Source: Pseudomonas floridensis
GTDB lineage: Bacteria > Pseudomonadota > Gammaproteobacteria > Pseudomonadales > Pseudomonadaceae
Length of the DNA: 42,186 bases
Reading direction: 5' to 3'
Assembly: GCF_002087235.1 (NCBI RefSeq)
Contig: NZ_MUIO01000022.1
Location: 1 to 42,186 of the forward strand
The translations under genes and the position numbers were made by a program. Below the pieces are notes generated by a model, which saw nothing but the letters and a program-made list of their open reading frames with translations, did not search any database and was not told the origin of the DNA. Below are positions 9,373-17,770 of this stretch, piece after piece (the first letter of the stretch is position 1; each line of letters begins with the position of its first letter).

Positions 9373-9957
9373 TTATCCCCGCTGCCATAGCGCGTAATAG
9401 ACCTGACCGGCCTTTTTCTCGCGATGCAGCCGCCAGGAGCCTGGCAGGCCGGTGGTGGAAGGGGGCGTTTCGCTTTCGGTGTAGATCCAGGCGTGGTCGG
9501 CCAGCCAGCCGCGGGTTTCCAGCAGGTTGCAGGCCGAGGCCAGCAGACCCTGATGAAACGGCGGATCGAGAAACACCACGTCGAACGGCGTCGCGACGGC
9601 GGTTTCCAGATGGCGCAGTGAGTCAGTCTGGGAAACCTGGCCTGAGGTGCACTTCAGTGCGTTCAGGTTCTGACGCAGGCTGGCGATGGCGGTGGCATTG
9701 CTGTCCAGCGCCAGGCCCATACTGGCGCCGCGTGAAAGCGCCTCGAAATACAGCGCGCCGCTGCCGGTGAACACGTCCAGTACTCTGGCGCCTGCGATAT
9801 GAGGCGCCAGCCAGTTGAACAGAGTTTCACGCACGCGATCAGGCGTCGGGCGCAGGCCGGGAGCGTCTGGGAAGGTCAGTTTGCGACTGCCCCATTCGCC
9901 ACCGATGATACGAAGCTGACCCAGGCCGTTATGGCCCTTCGGACGTGGATTGGCCAT
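9373..9957 (-). CDS. rsmD: 16S rRNA (guanine(966)-N(2))-methyltransferase
   Basis: 194 aa. It methylates G966 of 16S rRNA in the assembled small subunit. LRIIGGEWGSRKL is the RsmD N-terminus; RPTPDRVRETLFNWL precedes the SAM motif VLDVFTGSGALYFEALSRGA; FLDPPF is the catalytic (N/D)PP(Y/F) motif. The ATG overlaps the stop of the preceding M16 gene by one base (TGATG), indicating translational coupling and a common transcript. Confidence 0.97.
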   Translation of the reverse strand: MANPRPKGHNGLGQLRIIGGEWGSRKLTFPDAPGLRPTPDRVRETLFNWLAPHIAGARVLDVFTGSGALYFEALSRGASMGLALDSNATAIASLRQNLNALKCTSGQVSQTDSLRHLETAVATPFDVVFLDPPFHQGLLASACNLLETRGWLADHAWIYTESETPPSTTGLPGSWRLHREKKAGQVYYALWQRG

Positions 9958-11420
9958 CAGTGCTCCGGAACCCCTGCTGGTTGACGAACGGGTTTGTCGG
10001 TCGGTGCGGGCAACTCTTTCTGCGGCACGGTCGGGCCGACGGTGACGATGACCATCTTGTCGACATTCAGGTGCTTGCTGATCGCTGTCTTGACCTGCTC
10101 GACCGTCACGCTCTGGGCGGCCGTCATGTAGTCCTCGAGGTAGGTCAGTGGCAGATTGTAGAAACCGATGGCGCCCAACTGGCCGACGATGGCGGAGTTG
10201 CTGGCAGCGGTCAGCGGAAAACTGCCGGTCAGTTCGCGCTTCACATCGTCCAGTTCCTTCTGGGTCGGGCCATTGGCAACGAAATCGCGCACGATGTCCT
10301 GTACCAGCTTCAGGGTGTTTTCACCCATTTCGGCGCGGGTTTGCAGATTGATCATGAACGGTCCCGGAACCTGCATGGCTGTGAAGCCGGACGATACGCC
10401 ATAGGTCAGGCCGCGCTTTTCGCGCACTTCGGTCATCAGACGGCTGCCGAAGCCGCCACCGCCCAAGACAGAGTTGCCCACCGTCAGCGCCGCGTAGTCG
10501 GGGTCGTTACGGGCAACGCCCAACTGCGCCAGCATCAGCAGCGTCTGGTTGGAGGCGAACTCGATGTGTGTCGTGCCTGCTTTCGGCTCGACCGGCTCGG
10601 CGACCTTCGCCAGTGCCGGACCTTTAGGCAGCGACGCCGATACCTGTGCCGCAACGGCTTGCGCCTCGTCTTTCGACATATCGCCGACCAGCGCGATCAC
10701 CGCATTGCCAGCGGCATAACCTTTGGCATGAAACGCCTTGAGCTGAGCCAGCGTGATGGCGTTGATGCTCTTGGTGTCGCCGTCGCTCGGATGGGCGTAA
10801 GGATGGTCGCCGTACAGCTTCTTGAACAGCTCTTTGCTGCCGATCGTGCCGGGGTTCTGCTTCTGGTACTCGAAGCTGGAGATCAACTGGTTCTTGATGC
10901 GGGCCAGTGAGTCGGCTGGAAAGGTAGGCTTGCCAACGACTTCGCCGAACAGCTTCAGGGCTGGATCGCGTTTGTCGGGCGCGCTCAGCGTGCGCAGCGA
11001 GGTCACTGCCATGTCGCGGTAGGAGCCGTTTTCGAACTCTGCCCCCAAGCCTTCGAAACCTTGGGCGATGGCGCTGACGTCCTTGCCCTTGATGCCTTCG
11101 TTGAGCATGGCATTGGTCAGCAGGGCGATGCCGGGTGTCTTGTCATCCTGGCTGCTGCCTGCGGCGAAGATCAGGCGCATGTCGATCATTGGCAGCTCGC
11201 GGGACTCGACGAACAGCACCTTGGCGCCTTCAGCGGTGTTCCAGGTCTGAATATTCAGCGCGCGGCGAGCCGGTGCCTTGCCGTCCAGTTCCTTGAGGGT
11301 CTGCAGGTTGCCGCCCAACGGCTGTGCAGCGGTTTCATCCGCGAAGGCCGACTGGGCGATGAATGCACCGGCCAGGATCAGGCCAAGCAGCGCATGACGT
11401 GGAGCGTTGCGCTTGATCAT
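9957..11420 (-). CDS. M16 family peptidase, non-catalytic subunit (copy 1, exported)
   Basis: 487 aa. Residues 1-27 are a good signal peptide (KRN start, hydrophobic LLGLILAGAFIAQ, AFA-D cleavage). Two M16 halves follow; the HxxEH zinc site is absent (position taken by LLTNAMLNEG), while the R/Y pair region of the second half (REKRGLTYGVSSGF) that helps bind substrate is kept. Such inactive subunits pair with an active partner, as in mitochondrial processing peptidase. It overlaps the catalytic gene by 4 nt. Predicted periplasmic. A diverged second copy lies at 13179-14642. Confidence 0.93.
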   Translation of the reverse strand: MIKRNAPRHALLGLILAGAFIAQSAFADETAAQPLGGNLQTLKELDGKAPARRALNIQTWNTAEGAKVLFVESRELPMIDMRLIFAAGSSQDDKTPGIALLTNAMLNEGIKGKDVSAIAQGFEGLGAEFENGSYRDMAVTSLRTLSAPDKRDPALKLFGEVVGKPTFPADSLARIKNQLISSFEYQKQNPGTIGSKELFKKLYGDHPYAHPSDGDTKSINAITLAQLKAFHAKGYAAGNAVIALVGDMSKDEAQAVAAQVSASLPKGPALAKVAEPVEPKAGTTHIEFASNQTLLMLAQLGVARNDPDYAALTVGNSVLGGGGFGSRLMTEVREKRGLTYGVSSGFTAMQVPGPFMINLQTRAEMGENTLKLVQDIVRDFVANGPTQKELDDVKRELTGSFPLTAASNSAIVGQLGAIGFYNLPLTYLEDYMTAAQSVTVEQVKTAISKHLNVDKMVIVTVGPTVPQKELPAPTDKPVRQPAGVPEH

Positions 11421-12769
11421 TTGGCTTTCTCCTCAGGCAGAACGTGCGCGATGCTGAGGCGCTCGCGAGTGAAATAGGTGTTGGCGGCTTTCTGGATGTC
11501 CTGTGGCGTTACGCTCTGCAGGGCTTCCAGTTCGCCGTCCATCAGTTTCCAGGACAGGCCGACGGTTTCCAGTTCGCCGATCGTGGTGGCTTGACTGGTG
11601 ATCGAGTCGCGCTCGTAAACCACGCCTGCAATGACTTGTGCCCGAACACGCTCCAGTTCTTCGGCAGACGGCGCCTTGGTCTTCAGGTCGTTCAGCAAGC
11701 GCCAGATACCTGCTTCGGCATCGGCCAGGGTTTTCTTCTTTTGGGCGTTGGGAGTCGCGCTGATCAGGAACAGACTGTCGCCACGGGCAAATGCGTCGTA
11801 GCGGGACGAGGCTGCAGACACCACTTCTTCGCCGCGCTCCAGTCGCGCAGGAATACGAGCGCTGTAACCACCGTCCAGCAAGGCTGCGATCAGGCGCAGG
11901 GCATTGACCGAGCGTTGGTCTTCAGCCGTTGCCACGCTGGGCACGTTGAAGCCATAAAGCAGGCTGGGCAGTTGGGTTTTCAGGTGTAGGGTAATCTTGC
12001 GCTCGCCGGGTTCGGCCAGTTCCAGCGGCTTTTTCGATGGCGGTACGTCGCGACGAGGAATAGGGCCGAAGAAACGTTCCGCCAGCGCCTTGACCTCATC
12101 CGGCTGTACGTCACCGACCACCACCAACGTCGCGTTGTTCGGCGTGTACCAGGCTTCGTACCAGTGGCGCAGTTCTTCGACCTTCATGCGTTCCAGGTCT
12201 GCCATCCAGCCGATGGTAGGGGTGTGATAGCCGCTGGCGGGATAGGCCATCGCATTGAAGCGTTCCAGCGCCTTGCCCAGTGGCTTGTCGTCGGTGCGCA
12301 TCCGGCGCTCTTCCTTGATGACTTCGATCTCGCGGGCGAACTCTTCAGGCGGCAGTTTCAGGGTCGCCATACGGTCGGCTTCCAGTTCCAGCGCCACGCT
12401 CAGGCGATCACGGGCCAGGACCTGGTAATAAGCGGTGTAGTCCGTGCTGGTGAATGCGTTTTCTTCAGCGCCCAGGTCACGCAGGATCAGCGAGGATTCA
12501 CCGGGGCCGGTCTTGCTGCTGCCTTTGAACATCATGTGTTCGAGGGCGTGGGACAAACCAGTCTGGCCCGGCGTCTCGTAGCTCGAGCCGACCTTGTACC
12601 AGATCTGCGAAACCACCACCGGAGCACGGTGATCTTCGCGAACGATGACCTTGAGGCCATTGTCGAGGGTGAATTCGTGAGTGGGTTGCGGATCGGCGGC
12701 CAATGCTGTCAGCGGCAAACAGATTGTGCAGAGCAGCAGGCCTGCAGCGCGGCGGGCTAAGACATTCAT
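11417..12769 (-). CDS. M16 family zinc metallopeptidase, catalytic subunit (copy 1, exported)
   Basis: 450 aa from ATG at 12769; the longer in-frame ATG at 12874 would bury the signal peptide. Residues 1-25 are a signal peptide (RRAAGLLLCTICLPL, ALA-A cleavage). The zinc site is HALEH with His74, Glu77 and His78, and the third ligand is Glu153 or Glu154 in VIKEERR. This is a periplasmic processing-type endopeptidase working with the non-catalytic subunit encoded by the next gene (4-nt ATGA overlap). The neighbour arrangement, next to ftsY, is the Pseudomonas norm, but here it exists twice. Confidence 0.95.
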   Translation of the reverse strand: MNVLARRAAGLLLCTICLPLTALAADPQPTHEFTLDNGLKVIVREDHRAPVVVSQIWYKVGSSYETPGQTGLSHALEHMMFKGSSKTGPGESSLILRDLGAEENAFTSTDYTAYYQVLARDRLSVALELEADRMATLKLPPEEFAREIEVIKEERRMRTDDKPLGKALERFNAMAYPASGYHTPTIGWMADLERMKVEELRHWYEAWYTPNNATLVVVGDVQPDEVKALAERFFGPIPRRDVPPSKKPLELAEPGERKITLHLKTQLPSLLYGFNVPSVATAEDQRSVNALRLIAALLDGGYSARIPARLERGEEVVSAASSRYDAFARGDSLFLISATPNAQKKKTLADAEAGIWRLLNDLKTKAPSAEELERVRAQVIAGVVYERDSITSQATTIGELETVGLSWKLMDGELEALQSVTPQDIQKAANTYFTRERLSIAHVLPEEKAK

Positions 12770-13028
12770 TCGTAGTTTGAACCTGTAGGGCGGCCTGCGT
12801 GAACTTGGCGTCGGCAGGCGCGGGGGTAGTAGGATACTGGTCCGTTCGCATGAGAAACAGTCTTCACTGGCCAAATGCGAGTGAAACCTGTTTGACGCGA
12901 AGCTGGACGATAACCGTAGAAGGGGCTGTCCCGTGAGCAGGCAGCCCGGAATGCAGCCTTTTTTGCATGTCAGAATTTTTCAGAATTCTCCTGTTTGACG
13001 CCCGGCAATCTTGAGATAGCCGTCCTTT
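12770..13028. repeat. Duplicated copy of the ftsY/M16 intergenic region
   Basis: This 259-nt stretch matches 15992-16249 (258 nt) along its whole length, with shared blocks such as GGCGTCGGCAGGCGCG / AGCGTCGGCAGGCGCG, GAGAAACAG, GTGAA.CCTGTTT, TGTCAGAATTTT and CTTGAGATAGCCGTCCT. It carries the upstream region of the copy 1 M16 operon. A TATCCT hexamer on the minus strand (12832-12837) is kept in both copies (16056-16061) and may be the -10 box. Confidence 0.85.
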
Positions 13029-13052
13029 ATGCCTTGTTCCAGCGATGATTGA
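13029..13052 (+). pseudogene. Fossil 5' end of ftsY at the duplication junction
   Basis: After the conserved GATAGCCGTCCT the sequence reads ATGCCTTGTTCC.., giving M-P-C-S-S-D-D-stop, against M-F-G-S-N-D-D-K-K at the true ftsY start (16250). The spacing to the M16 gene is the same within one base. It is the truncated copy of the ftsY start carried along by the tandem duplication. No function expected. Confidence 0.75.
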
Positions 13053-13178
13053 AAACTTGCGAATGCGGATGAGGGGAGAAAGGCCGGTGGCGGTTTTCCA
13101 TCAGATTGCTGGTGCAGGTCGGCAACCTGATGGAAGCGAGGGGCCAGAAAAGCAGTCTTACACTGCCATGGCTGTTAG
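13053..13178. other. Spacer downstream of the duplicated M16 operon with a hairpin
   Basis: No gene. TTCCATCAGATTGC (13096-13109) and GCAACCTGATGGAA (13122-13135) form a 14-bp stem with one mismatch and a 12-nt loop, about 44 nt past the stop at 13179. There is no T-tract. It may mark the 3' end of the duplicated operon's transcript or be a remnant of the recombination site. Confidence 0.45.
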
Positions 13179-14642
13179 TTAGTGCGCTTTGGCGTCAGCC
13201 GCTTGAGAAGTCAGTTTTTCGACTGGCTCAGGCAGCTCTTTCTGCGGGACGGTCGGACCTACGGTAACTACGACCATTTTGTCGGCACTCAGATGTTTGC
13301 TCATCACGGCCTTGACCTGCTGGACCGTCAGGCTCTGGATGGCTGCCATGTAGTCATCGAAATGGGACGTTGGCAGATCATAGAAACCAATATCGGCCAA
13401 TCGAGTACCAATGGCGCCGTTGCCCGCTAACTCCAGCGGGAAGCTGCCGATTATTTTGCGTTTGACGTTATCCAGTTCATTTTGTGTCGGACCATTGGCG
13501 ATGAAGTCGCGCACAGTCTTCTGAACCAGTTTCAAGGTGCTTTCACTCATCTCGGCGCGGGTTTGCAACTCGATGATGAAAGCTCCAGAAGCCTTTTGGG
13601 CATCGAATGTGGACCAAACGCTATAGGTCAACCCGCGTTTTTCACGCACTTCAGTCACCAGGCGGCCGCCAAAACCACTCCCGCCCAATATCGAATTACC
13701 CGCCATCAGTGCAGCGTAATCGGGGTCGTTACGCGGGATGCCCAACTGGCCCAGCAATATTTGCGTCTGACTGGACGGGAACTCGATGTGCGTTGCGCTT
13801 GCCTTGGGTTCGACCGGATCGCCTGCTTTCGCAAGTTTCGGCCCTTTTGGCAGCGAGGCTGAAACTTGCGCTGCGATGACCTGGGCTTCTTCCGTGGAAA
13901 GGTCGCCGATCATCGCGATCACGGCATTGCCAGCGGCGTATCCCTTGGCGTGGAATGCTTTCAAATGCGCCTGGGTAATTGCGCTGATGCCTTTTTCATT
14001 CCCATTGGTTCGATGGCCATAGGGATGATCACCATAGATTTTTTTATACAGTTCATTCCAGGCAATGGCGCGGGGCTCACGCTTTTCACTCTCGATATTG
14101 GCAATCATCAGGTTCTTCAGGCGCGTCACCGAATCGCTCGGGAAGGTAGGCTTGCCGACGACTTCGCTGAAAAGTTTCAAGGCCGGTTCACGCTTTTGCG
14201 CCACACTCAGGCTGCGCAGCCAAACCGTGGCCCTGTCCTCATATGCCCCGGTTTCAAGTTGGGCTCCCAGTGCCTCGAAGCCTTGGGCGATTGCATTGGC
14301 GTCCTTGCCGTTGACGCCTTCGTCGAGCATGTAACTGGTCAGCTGGGCGATGCCCGGTGTCTCGTTATCCTGGCTACTGCCTGCAGCGAAGTTCAGAAAT
14401 ATGTCCAGCATCGGCAGTTCGTGTGCCTCGACGAACAACACCTTGGCGCCCTCGGCGGTAGTCCAGGTCTGAATGCTCAGCGCACGACGAGCCGGTGCCT
14501 TGCCATCCAGTTCCTTGAGGGTCTCCAGCTTATCGCCCAAAGACGATCTGGTGGCCTCATCCTTCAGATCGGACTGAGCAACAGAGTTATCGGCCATGAC
14601 CTGACCCGAAATGGTATGACGTGGATCGTTGCGCTTGATCAT
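13179..14642 (-). CDS. M16 family peptidase, non-catalytic subunit (copy 2, signal peptide lost)
   Basis: 487 aa, the same length as the copy at 9957-11420 and alignable without gaps over most of its length (shared TLKELDGKAPARRAL, REKRGLTY, MVVTVGPTVPQKELP). HxxEH is again absent. The N-terminus keeps MIKRN.PRH but the hydrophobic core is broken by Ser, Gln, Asp and Asn (GQVMADNSVAQSDLKD replaces GLILAGAFIAQSAFAD), so export is not predicted. Base composition is AT-richer than copy 1. It overlaps its catalytic partner by 4 nt. Confidence 0.9.
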   Translation of the reverse strand: MIKRNDPRHTISGQVMADNSVAQSDLKDEATRSSLGDKLETLKELDGKAPARRALSIQTWTTAEGAKVLFVEAHELPMLDIFLNFAAGSSQDNETPGIAQLTSYMLDEGVNGKDANAIAQGFEALGAQLETGAYEDRATVWLRSLSVAQKREPALKLFSEVVGKPTFPSDSVTRLKNLMIANIESEKREPRAIAWNELYKKIYGDHPYGHRTNGNEKGISAITQAHLKAFHAKGYAAGNAVIAMIGDLSTEEAQVIAAQVSASLPKGPKLAKAGDPVEPKASATHIEFPSSQTQILLGQLGIPRNDPDYAALMAGNSILGGSGFGGRLVTEVREKRGLTYSVWSTFDAQKASGAFIIELQTRAEMSESTLKLVQKTVRDFIANGPTQNELDNVKRKIIGSFPLELAGNGAIGTRLADIGFYDLPTSHFDDYMAAIQSLTVQQVKAVMSKHLSADKMVVVTVGPTVPQKELPEPVEKLTSQAADAKAH

Positions 14643-15991
14643 TGGGCTTTCTCCTCTGGCAGCACATGCGCGATGCTGAGACGTTCGCGGGTAAAATAGG
14701 TGTTGGCGGCATTCTGGATGTCCTGCGGCGTCACGCTCTGCAGGGCTTCCAGTTCGCCGTCCATCAACGTCCAGGGCAGGCCAATGGTTTCCAGTGTACC
14801 GATCATGGTGGCCTGGCTTTCGATCAGGTCACGCTTGTAAACTACGTTTGCAATAATCTGCGCCTGGAGGCGTCCAAGCTCTTCAGCAGAAGTCAGCGTG
14901 GTTTTCAGGTTCTCCAGTAGGCGCCAGATGCCCTCCTCGACATCCGCCAGATTTTTTTTCTTCTGCGTGTTGGGGGCAGCCTGGATCATGAACAGACTGT
15001 TGCCGCGCGAGAACGCGTCGTAGCTCGAAGAGCCTCCAGACGCCAGCTCTTCGCCACGAATGAGTTGCGTTGCAATGCTCGCGCTGTAACCGCTGTTCAG
15101 TAATGCAGCGATAAGACGCAGTGCATTGACCGAGCGCGTATCTTCAGTCGTGGCCATGCCAGGAACATTGAAGCCGTAGATCAGTCTGGGCAGTTGGGTG
15201 TCCAGGTGCAGGGTGATCTTGCGCTCGCCCGGTTCGGCAAGCTCCAACGGTCTTTTCGACGGTGGCAAATCACGGCGGGGAATGGCGCCGAAGAATCGCT
15301 CTGCCAGTGCTTTGACTTCGTCCGGCTGTACGTCACCGACTACCACCAGCGCGGCATTGTTAGGCGCGTACCAGGCTTCGTACCAGCGACGCAGTTCCTT
15401 GATGGTCATGCGTTCAAGGTCAGCCATCCAGCCAATGGTCGGGTTGTGGTAGCCACTGGAGGGAAAGGCCAAGGCGTTGAAGCGTTCAAGCGCCTTGGCC
15501 GTCGGATCATCGTCGGTGTTCATGCGCCGCTCTTCCTTGATGACTTCGATTTCGCGGCTGAACTCGTCGGCGGGTAGCGTCAGAGTCGTCATGCGATCTG
15601 CTTCCAGCTCCAGCGCGACACTCAGAAAATCACGAGCCAGCGTCTGGTAGTAGACGGTGCAGTCAGCACTGGTGAACGCGTTATCTTCGGCGCCCAGGCT
15701 TCGCAGGATCAGCGAAGACTCGCCCGGCCCGGTCTTGCTGCTGCCTTTGAACATCATGTGTTCAAGGGCGTGTGACAGACCGGTTTGTCCCGGCATCTCG
15801 TAGCTGGAGCCGATCCGGTACCAGAGCTGGGAAATCACCACCGGAGCACGGTGGTCTTCGCGGACAATGACCTTGAGGCCGTTGTCGAGGGTGAATTCGT
15901 GAGTGGGTTGCGGACCGGTGGTCGATGCCGTCAACGGTACATCGTGTGTGTCGAGCGGGAGTGCCGCAGCCTTGCGGGTTAATGTATTCAT
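14639..15991 (-). CDS. M16 family zinc metallopeptidase, catalytic subunit (copy 2, signal peptide lost)
   Basis: 450 aa, gap-free against the copy at 11417-12769. The zinc site is intact: HALEH at 74-78 and VIKEERR near 151-157. The first 27 residues no longer form a signal peptide: LPLDTHDVPLTASTTGPQ replaces LLLCTICLPLTALAADPQ, putting Asp14, His16 and Asp17 into the former hydrophobic core and removing the AxA site. The body is intact over 450 codons, so the protein is probably made and probably cytoplasmic. It lies divergent from ftsY, 258 nt away. Confidence 0.9.
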   Translation of the reverse strand: MNTLTRKAAALPLDTHDVPLTASTTGPQPTHEFTLDNGLKVIVREDHRAPVVISQLWYRIGSSYEMPGQTGLSHALEHMMFKGSSKTGPGESSLILRSLGAEDNAFTSADCTVYYQTLARDFLSVALELEADRMTTLTLPADEFSREIEVIKEERRMNTDDDPTAKALERFNALAFPSSGYHNPTIGWMADLERMTIKELRRWYEAWYAPNNAALVVVGDVQPDEVKALAERFFGAIPRRDLPPSKRPLELAEPGERKITLHLDTQLPRLIYGFNVPGMATTEDTRSVNALRLIAALLNSGYSASIATQLIRGEELASGGSSSYDAFSRGNSLFMIQAAPNTQKKKNLADVEEGIWRLLENLKTTLTSAEELGRLQAQIIANVVYKRDLIESQATMIGTLETIGLPWTLMDGELEALQSVTPQDIQNAANTYFTRERLSIAHVLPEEKAQ

Positions 15992-16249
15992 CCGTGAATT
16001 TGAACCTGATCTGATACGACCTGCCTGAACTTAGCGTCGGCAGGCGCGAGGATGTTAGGATAATGGTGTGTTTCGTGAGAAACAGCTTTCACCTGTCGAT
16101 TGCAAGTGAACCTGTTTAAAACGAAGCTGAACCATATCCCAACAAAGGGCTGCAAAGTGAACACGCAGTCCCAAATGCAGTCTGTTTTTACTGTCAGAAT
16201 TTTCCGGATCGCGCTCTGGCGTCCCGCAACCTTGAGATAGCCGTCCTCC
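15992..16249. promoter_or_regulatory. Divergent control region between ftsY and the M16 copy 2 operon
   Basis: 258 nt matching 12770-13028. It should hold promoters in both directions. A minus-strand TATCCT at 16061-16056 is conserved in the duplicate. I see no confident -35 element and no strong promoter on the plus strand for ftsY. Confidence 0.5.
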
Positions 16250-17770
16250 ATGTTTGGTTCTAACGACGACAAGAAGACCCCAGCTGCCGCTGGAGAGAAG
16301 AAAGGCCTGTTCGGATGGCTGCGTAAAAAGCCACAGGAAGCCGAACCCGCGCCGCAAGAGTCAACCGTTGCACAGCCTGAGCCGGTCGTCGAAGCGACGT
16401 CGCAGGTTGAGCCGTCGATCGCGCCTCAACCCATGCCTCCTGCGGCTACCCCCGCACCTGTCACTGCGCCGCACCTGCTTGTGGAGCCAGGCGAACCATC
16501 GCCGCAGCCCTGGCTGACGTTGCCGGTGGCCGAAGAATCGGTCGCACTGATCGACGAGCTCGAGCCGCATGTCACGCCGCCGATTCCAGAGCAAAAAGCG
16601 GCGCAGTCGGCCCCTCAGTACGCTGCCGTACCGGCGCGTGAAGCTGAATCAGAGCCAGAATCTGCGCTGGTTGCCGATATCGTGCCGGCCAGTGTTCCTG
16701 AATCCGTGTTGGTCGAACCTACGCCAGTCGCCGAACCGCCGGTGCTCCAGCCCGTCCCGCAGCCGGTGCAAGAGCCCGTTGAAACGGTTCAGGAACTCGC
16801 ACCTGTTCCGGCACCACTTCAGGAACCCGAAACCGCCAAGGTCGGCTTCTTTGCCCGCCTCAAGCAGGGACTGTCGAAAACCAGCGCCAGCATCGGCGAG
16901 GGCATGGCCAGTCTGTTTCTGGGCAAGAAGGCCATCGACGATGACCTGCTCGAAGAAATCGAAACCCGCCTGTTGACCGCTGATGTCGGCGTCGAGGCTA
17001 CGTCGGTGATCATCCAGAGCCTGACTCAGAAGGTCGCTCGCAAACAGTTGACCGACGCCCAGGCGCTGTATACCTCGCTGCAAGGTGAGCTGGCGGCGAT
17101 GCTGCGCCCTGTCGAGCAGCCTCTGGTCATCAAGGCCGAGCACAAGCCGTTTGTGATTCTGGTTGTTGGCGTCAACGGCGCCGGCAAGACCACCACCATC
17201 GGCAAGCTGGCCAAGAAGCTGCAACTGGAAGGCAAGAAAGTCATGCTGGCCGCGGGCGATACGTTCCGTGCCGCCGCTGTCGAGCAGTTGCAGGTCTGGG
17301 GTGAGCGCAACAAGATCCCGGTCATTGCCCAGCACACCGGCGCGGATTCCGCCTCGGTGATCTTCGACGCCGTGCAGGCCGCCAAGGCGCGTGGCATCGA
17401 CGTGCTGATCGCCGACACCGCAGGCCGCCTGCACACCAAAGACAATCTGATGGAAGAGCTGAAGAAGGTGCGCCGTGTGATCGGCAAGCTCGACGCAGAC
17501 GCTCCGCACGAAGTGTTGCTGGTGCTGGATGCAGGCACGGGCCAGAACGCGATCAATCAGGCCAAGCAGTTCAATCAGACGGTCACGTTGACCGGGCTTG
17601 CGCTCACCAAGCTGGATGGCACGGCCAAGGGCGGCGTCATCTTCGCGCTGGCCAAGCAATTCGGTCTGCCCATTCGTTACATCGGCGTGGGCGAGGGCAT
17701 CGATGACTTGCGCACTTTCGAAGCCGAACCCTTTGTTCAGGCTCTGTTTGCGGAGCGGGAGCGTCCATGA
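16250..17770 (+). CDS. ftsY: Signal recognition particle receptor FtsY
   Basis: 506 aa. It docks ribosome-SRP complexes at the Sec translocon. Residues ~18-27 (KKGLFGWLRKK) form a short basic amphipathic helix for membrane contact, followed by a Pro/Glu/Val-rich low-complexity A domain to about 200, then the N domain and the SRP GTPase G domain: VGVNGAGKTTTIGKL (G1), DTFRAAAVEQL (insertion box), DTAGRLHTK (G3) and TKLDGTAKGG (G4). The first gene of ftsYEX; its end overlaps ftsE by 4 nt. Confidence 0.98.
   Translation: MFGSNDDKKTPAAAGEKKGLFGWLRKKPQEAEPAPQESTVAQPEPVVEATSQVEPSIAPQPMPPAATPAPVTAPHLLVEPGEPSPQPWLTLPVAEESVALIDELEPHVTPPIPEQKAAQSAPQYAAVPAREAESEPESALVADIVPASVPESVLVEPTPVAEPPVLQPVPQPVQEPVETVQELAPVPAPLQEPETAKVGFFARLKQGLSKTSASIGEGMASLFLGKKAIDDDLLEEIETRLLTADVGVEATSVIIQSLTQKVARKQLTDAQALYTSLQGELAAMLRPVEQPLVIKAEHKPFVILVVGVNGAGKTTTIGKLAKKLQLEGKKVMLAAGDTFRAAAVEQLQVWGERNKIPVIAQHTGADSASVIFDAVQAAKARGIDVLIADTAGRLHTKDNLMEELKKVRRVIGKLDADAPHEVLLVLDAGTGQNAINQAKQFNQTVTLTGLALTKLDGTAKGGVIFALAKQFGLPIRYIGVGEGIDDLRTFEAEPFVQALFAERERP

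Noticed and set aside
9185..9397. Short overlapping frames on both strands between rsmD and yheT
   Set aside because: No ribosome site, no recognised family, and they overlap the rsmD end or the stem-loop.
16649..17659. 336-codon open frame on the minus strand
   Set aside because: Antisense to the ftsY NG domain; composition is that of a shadow frame.
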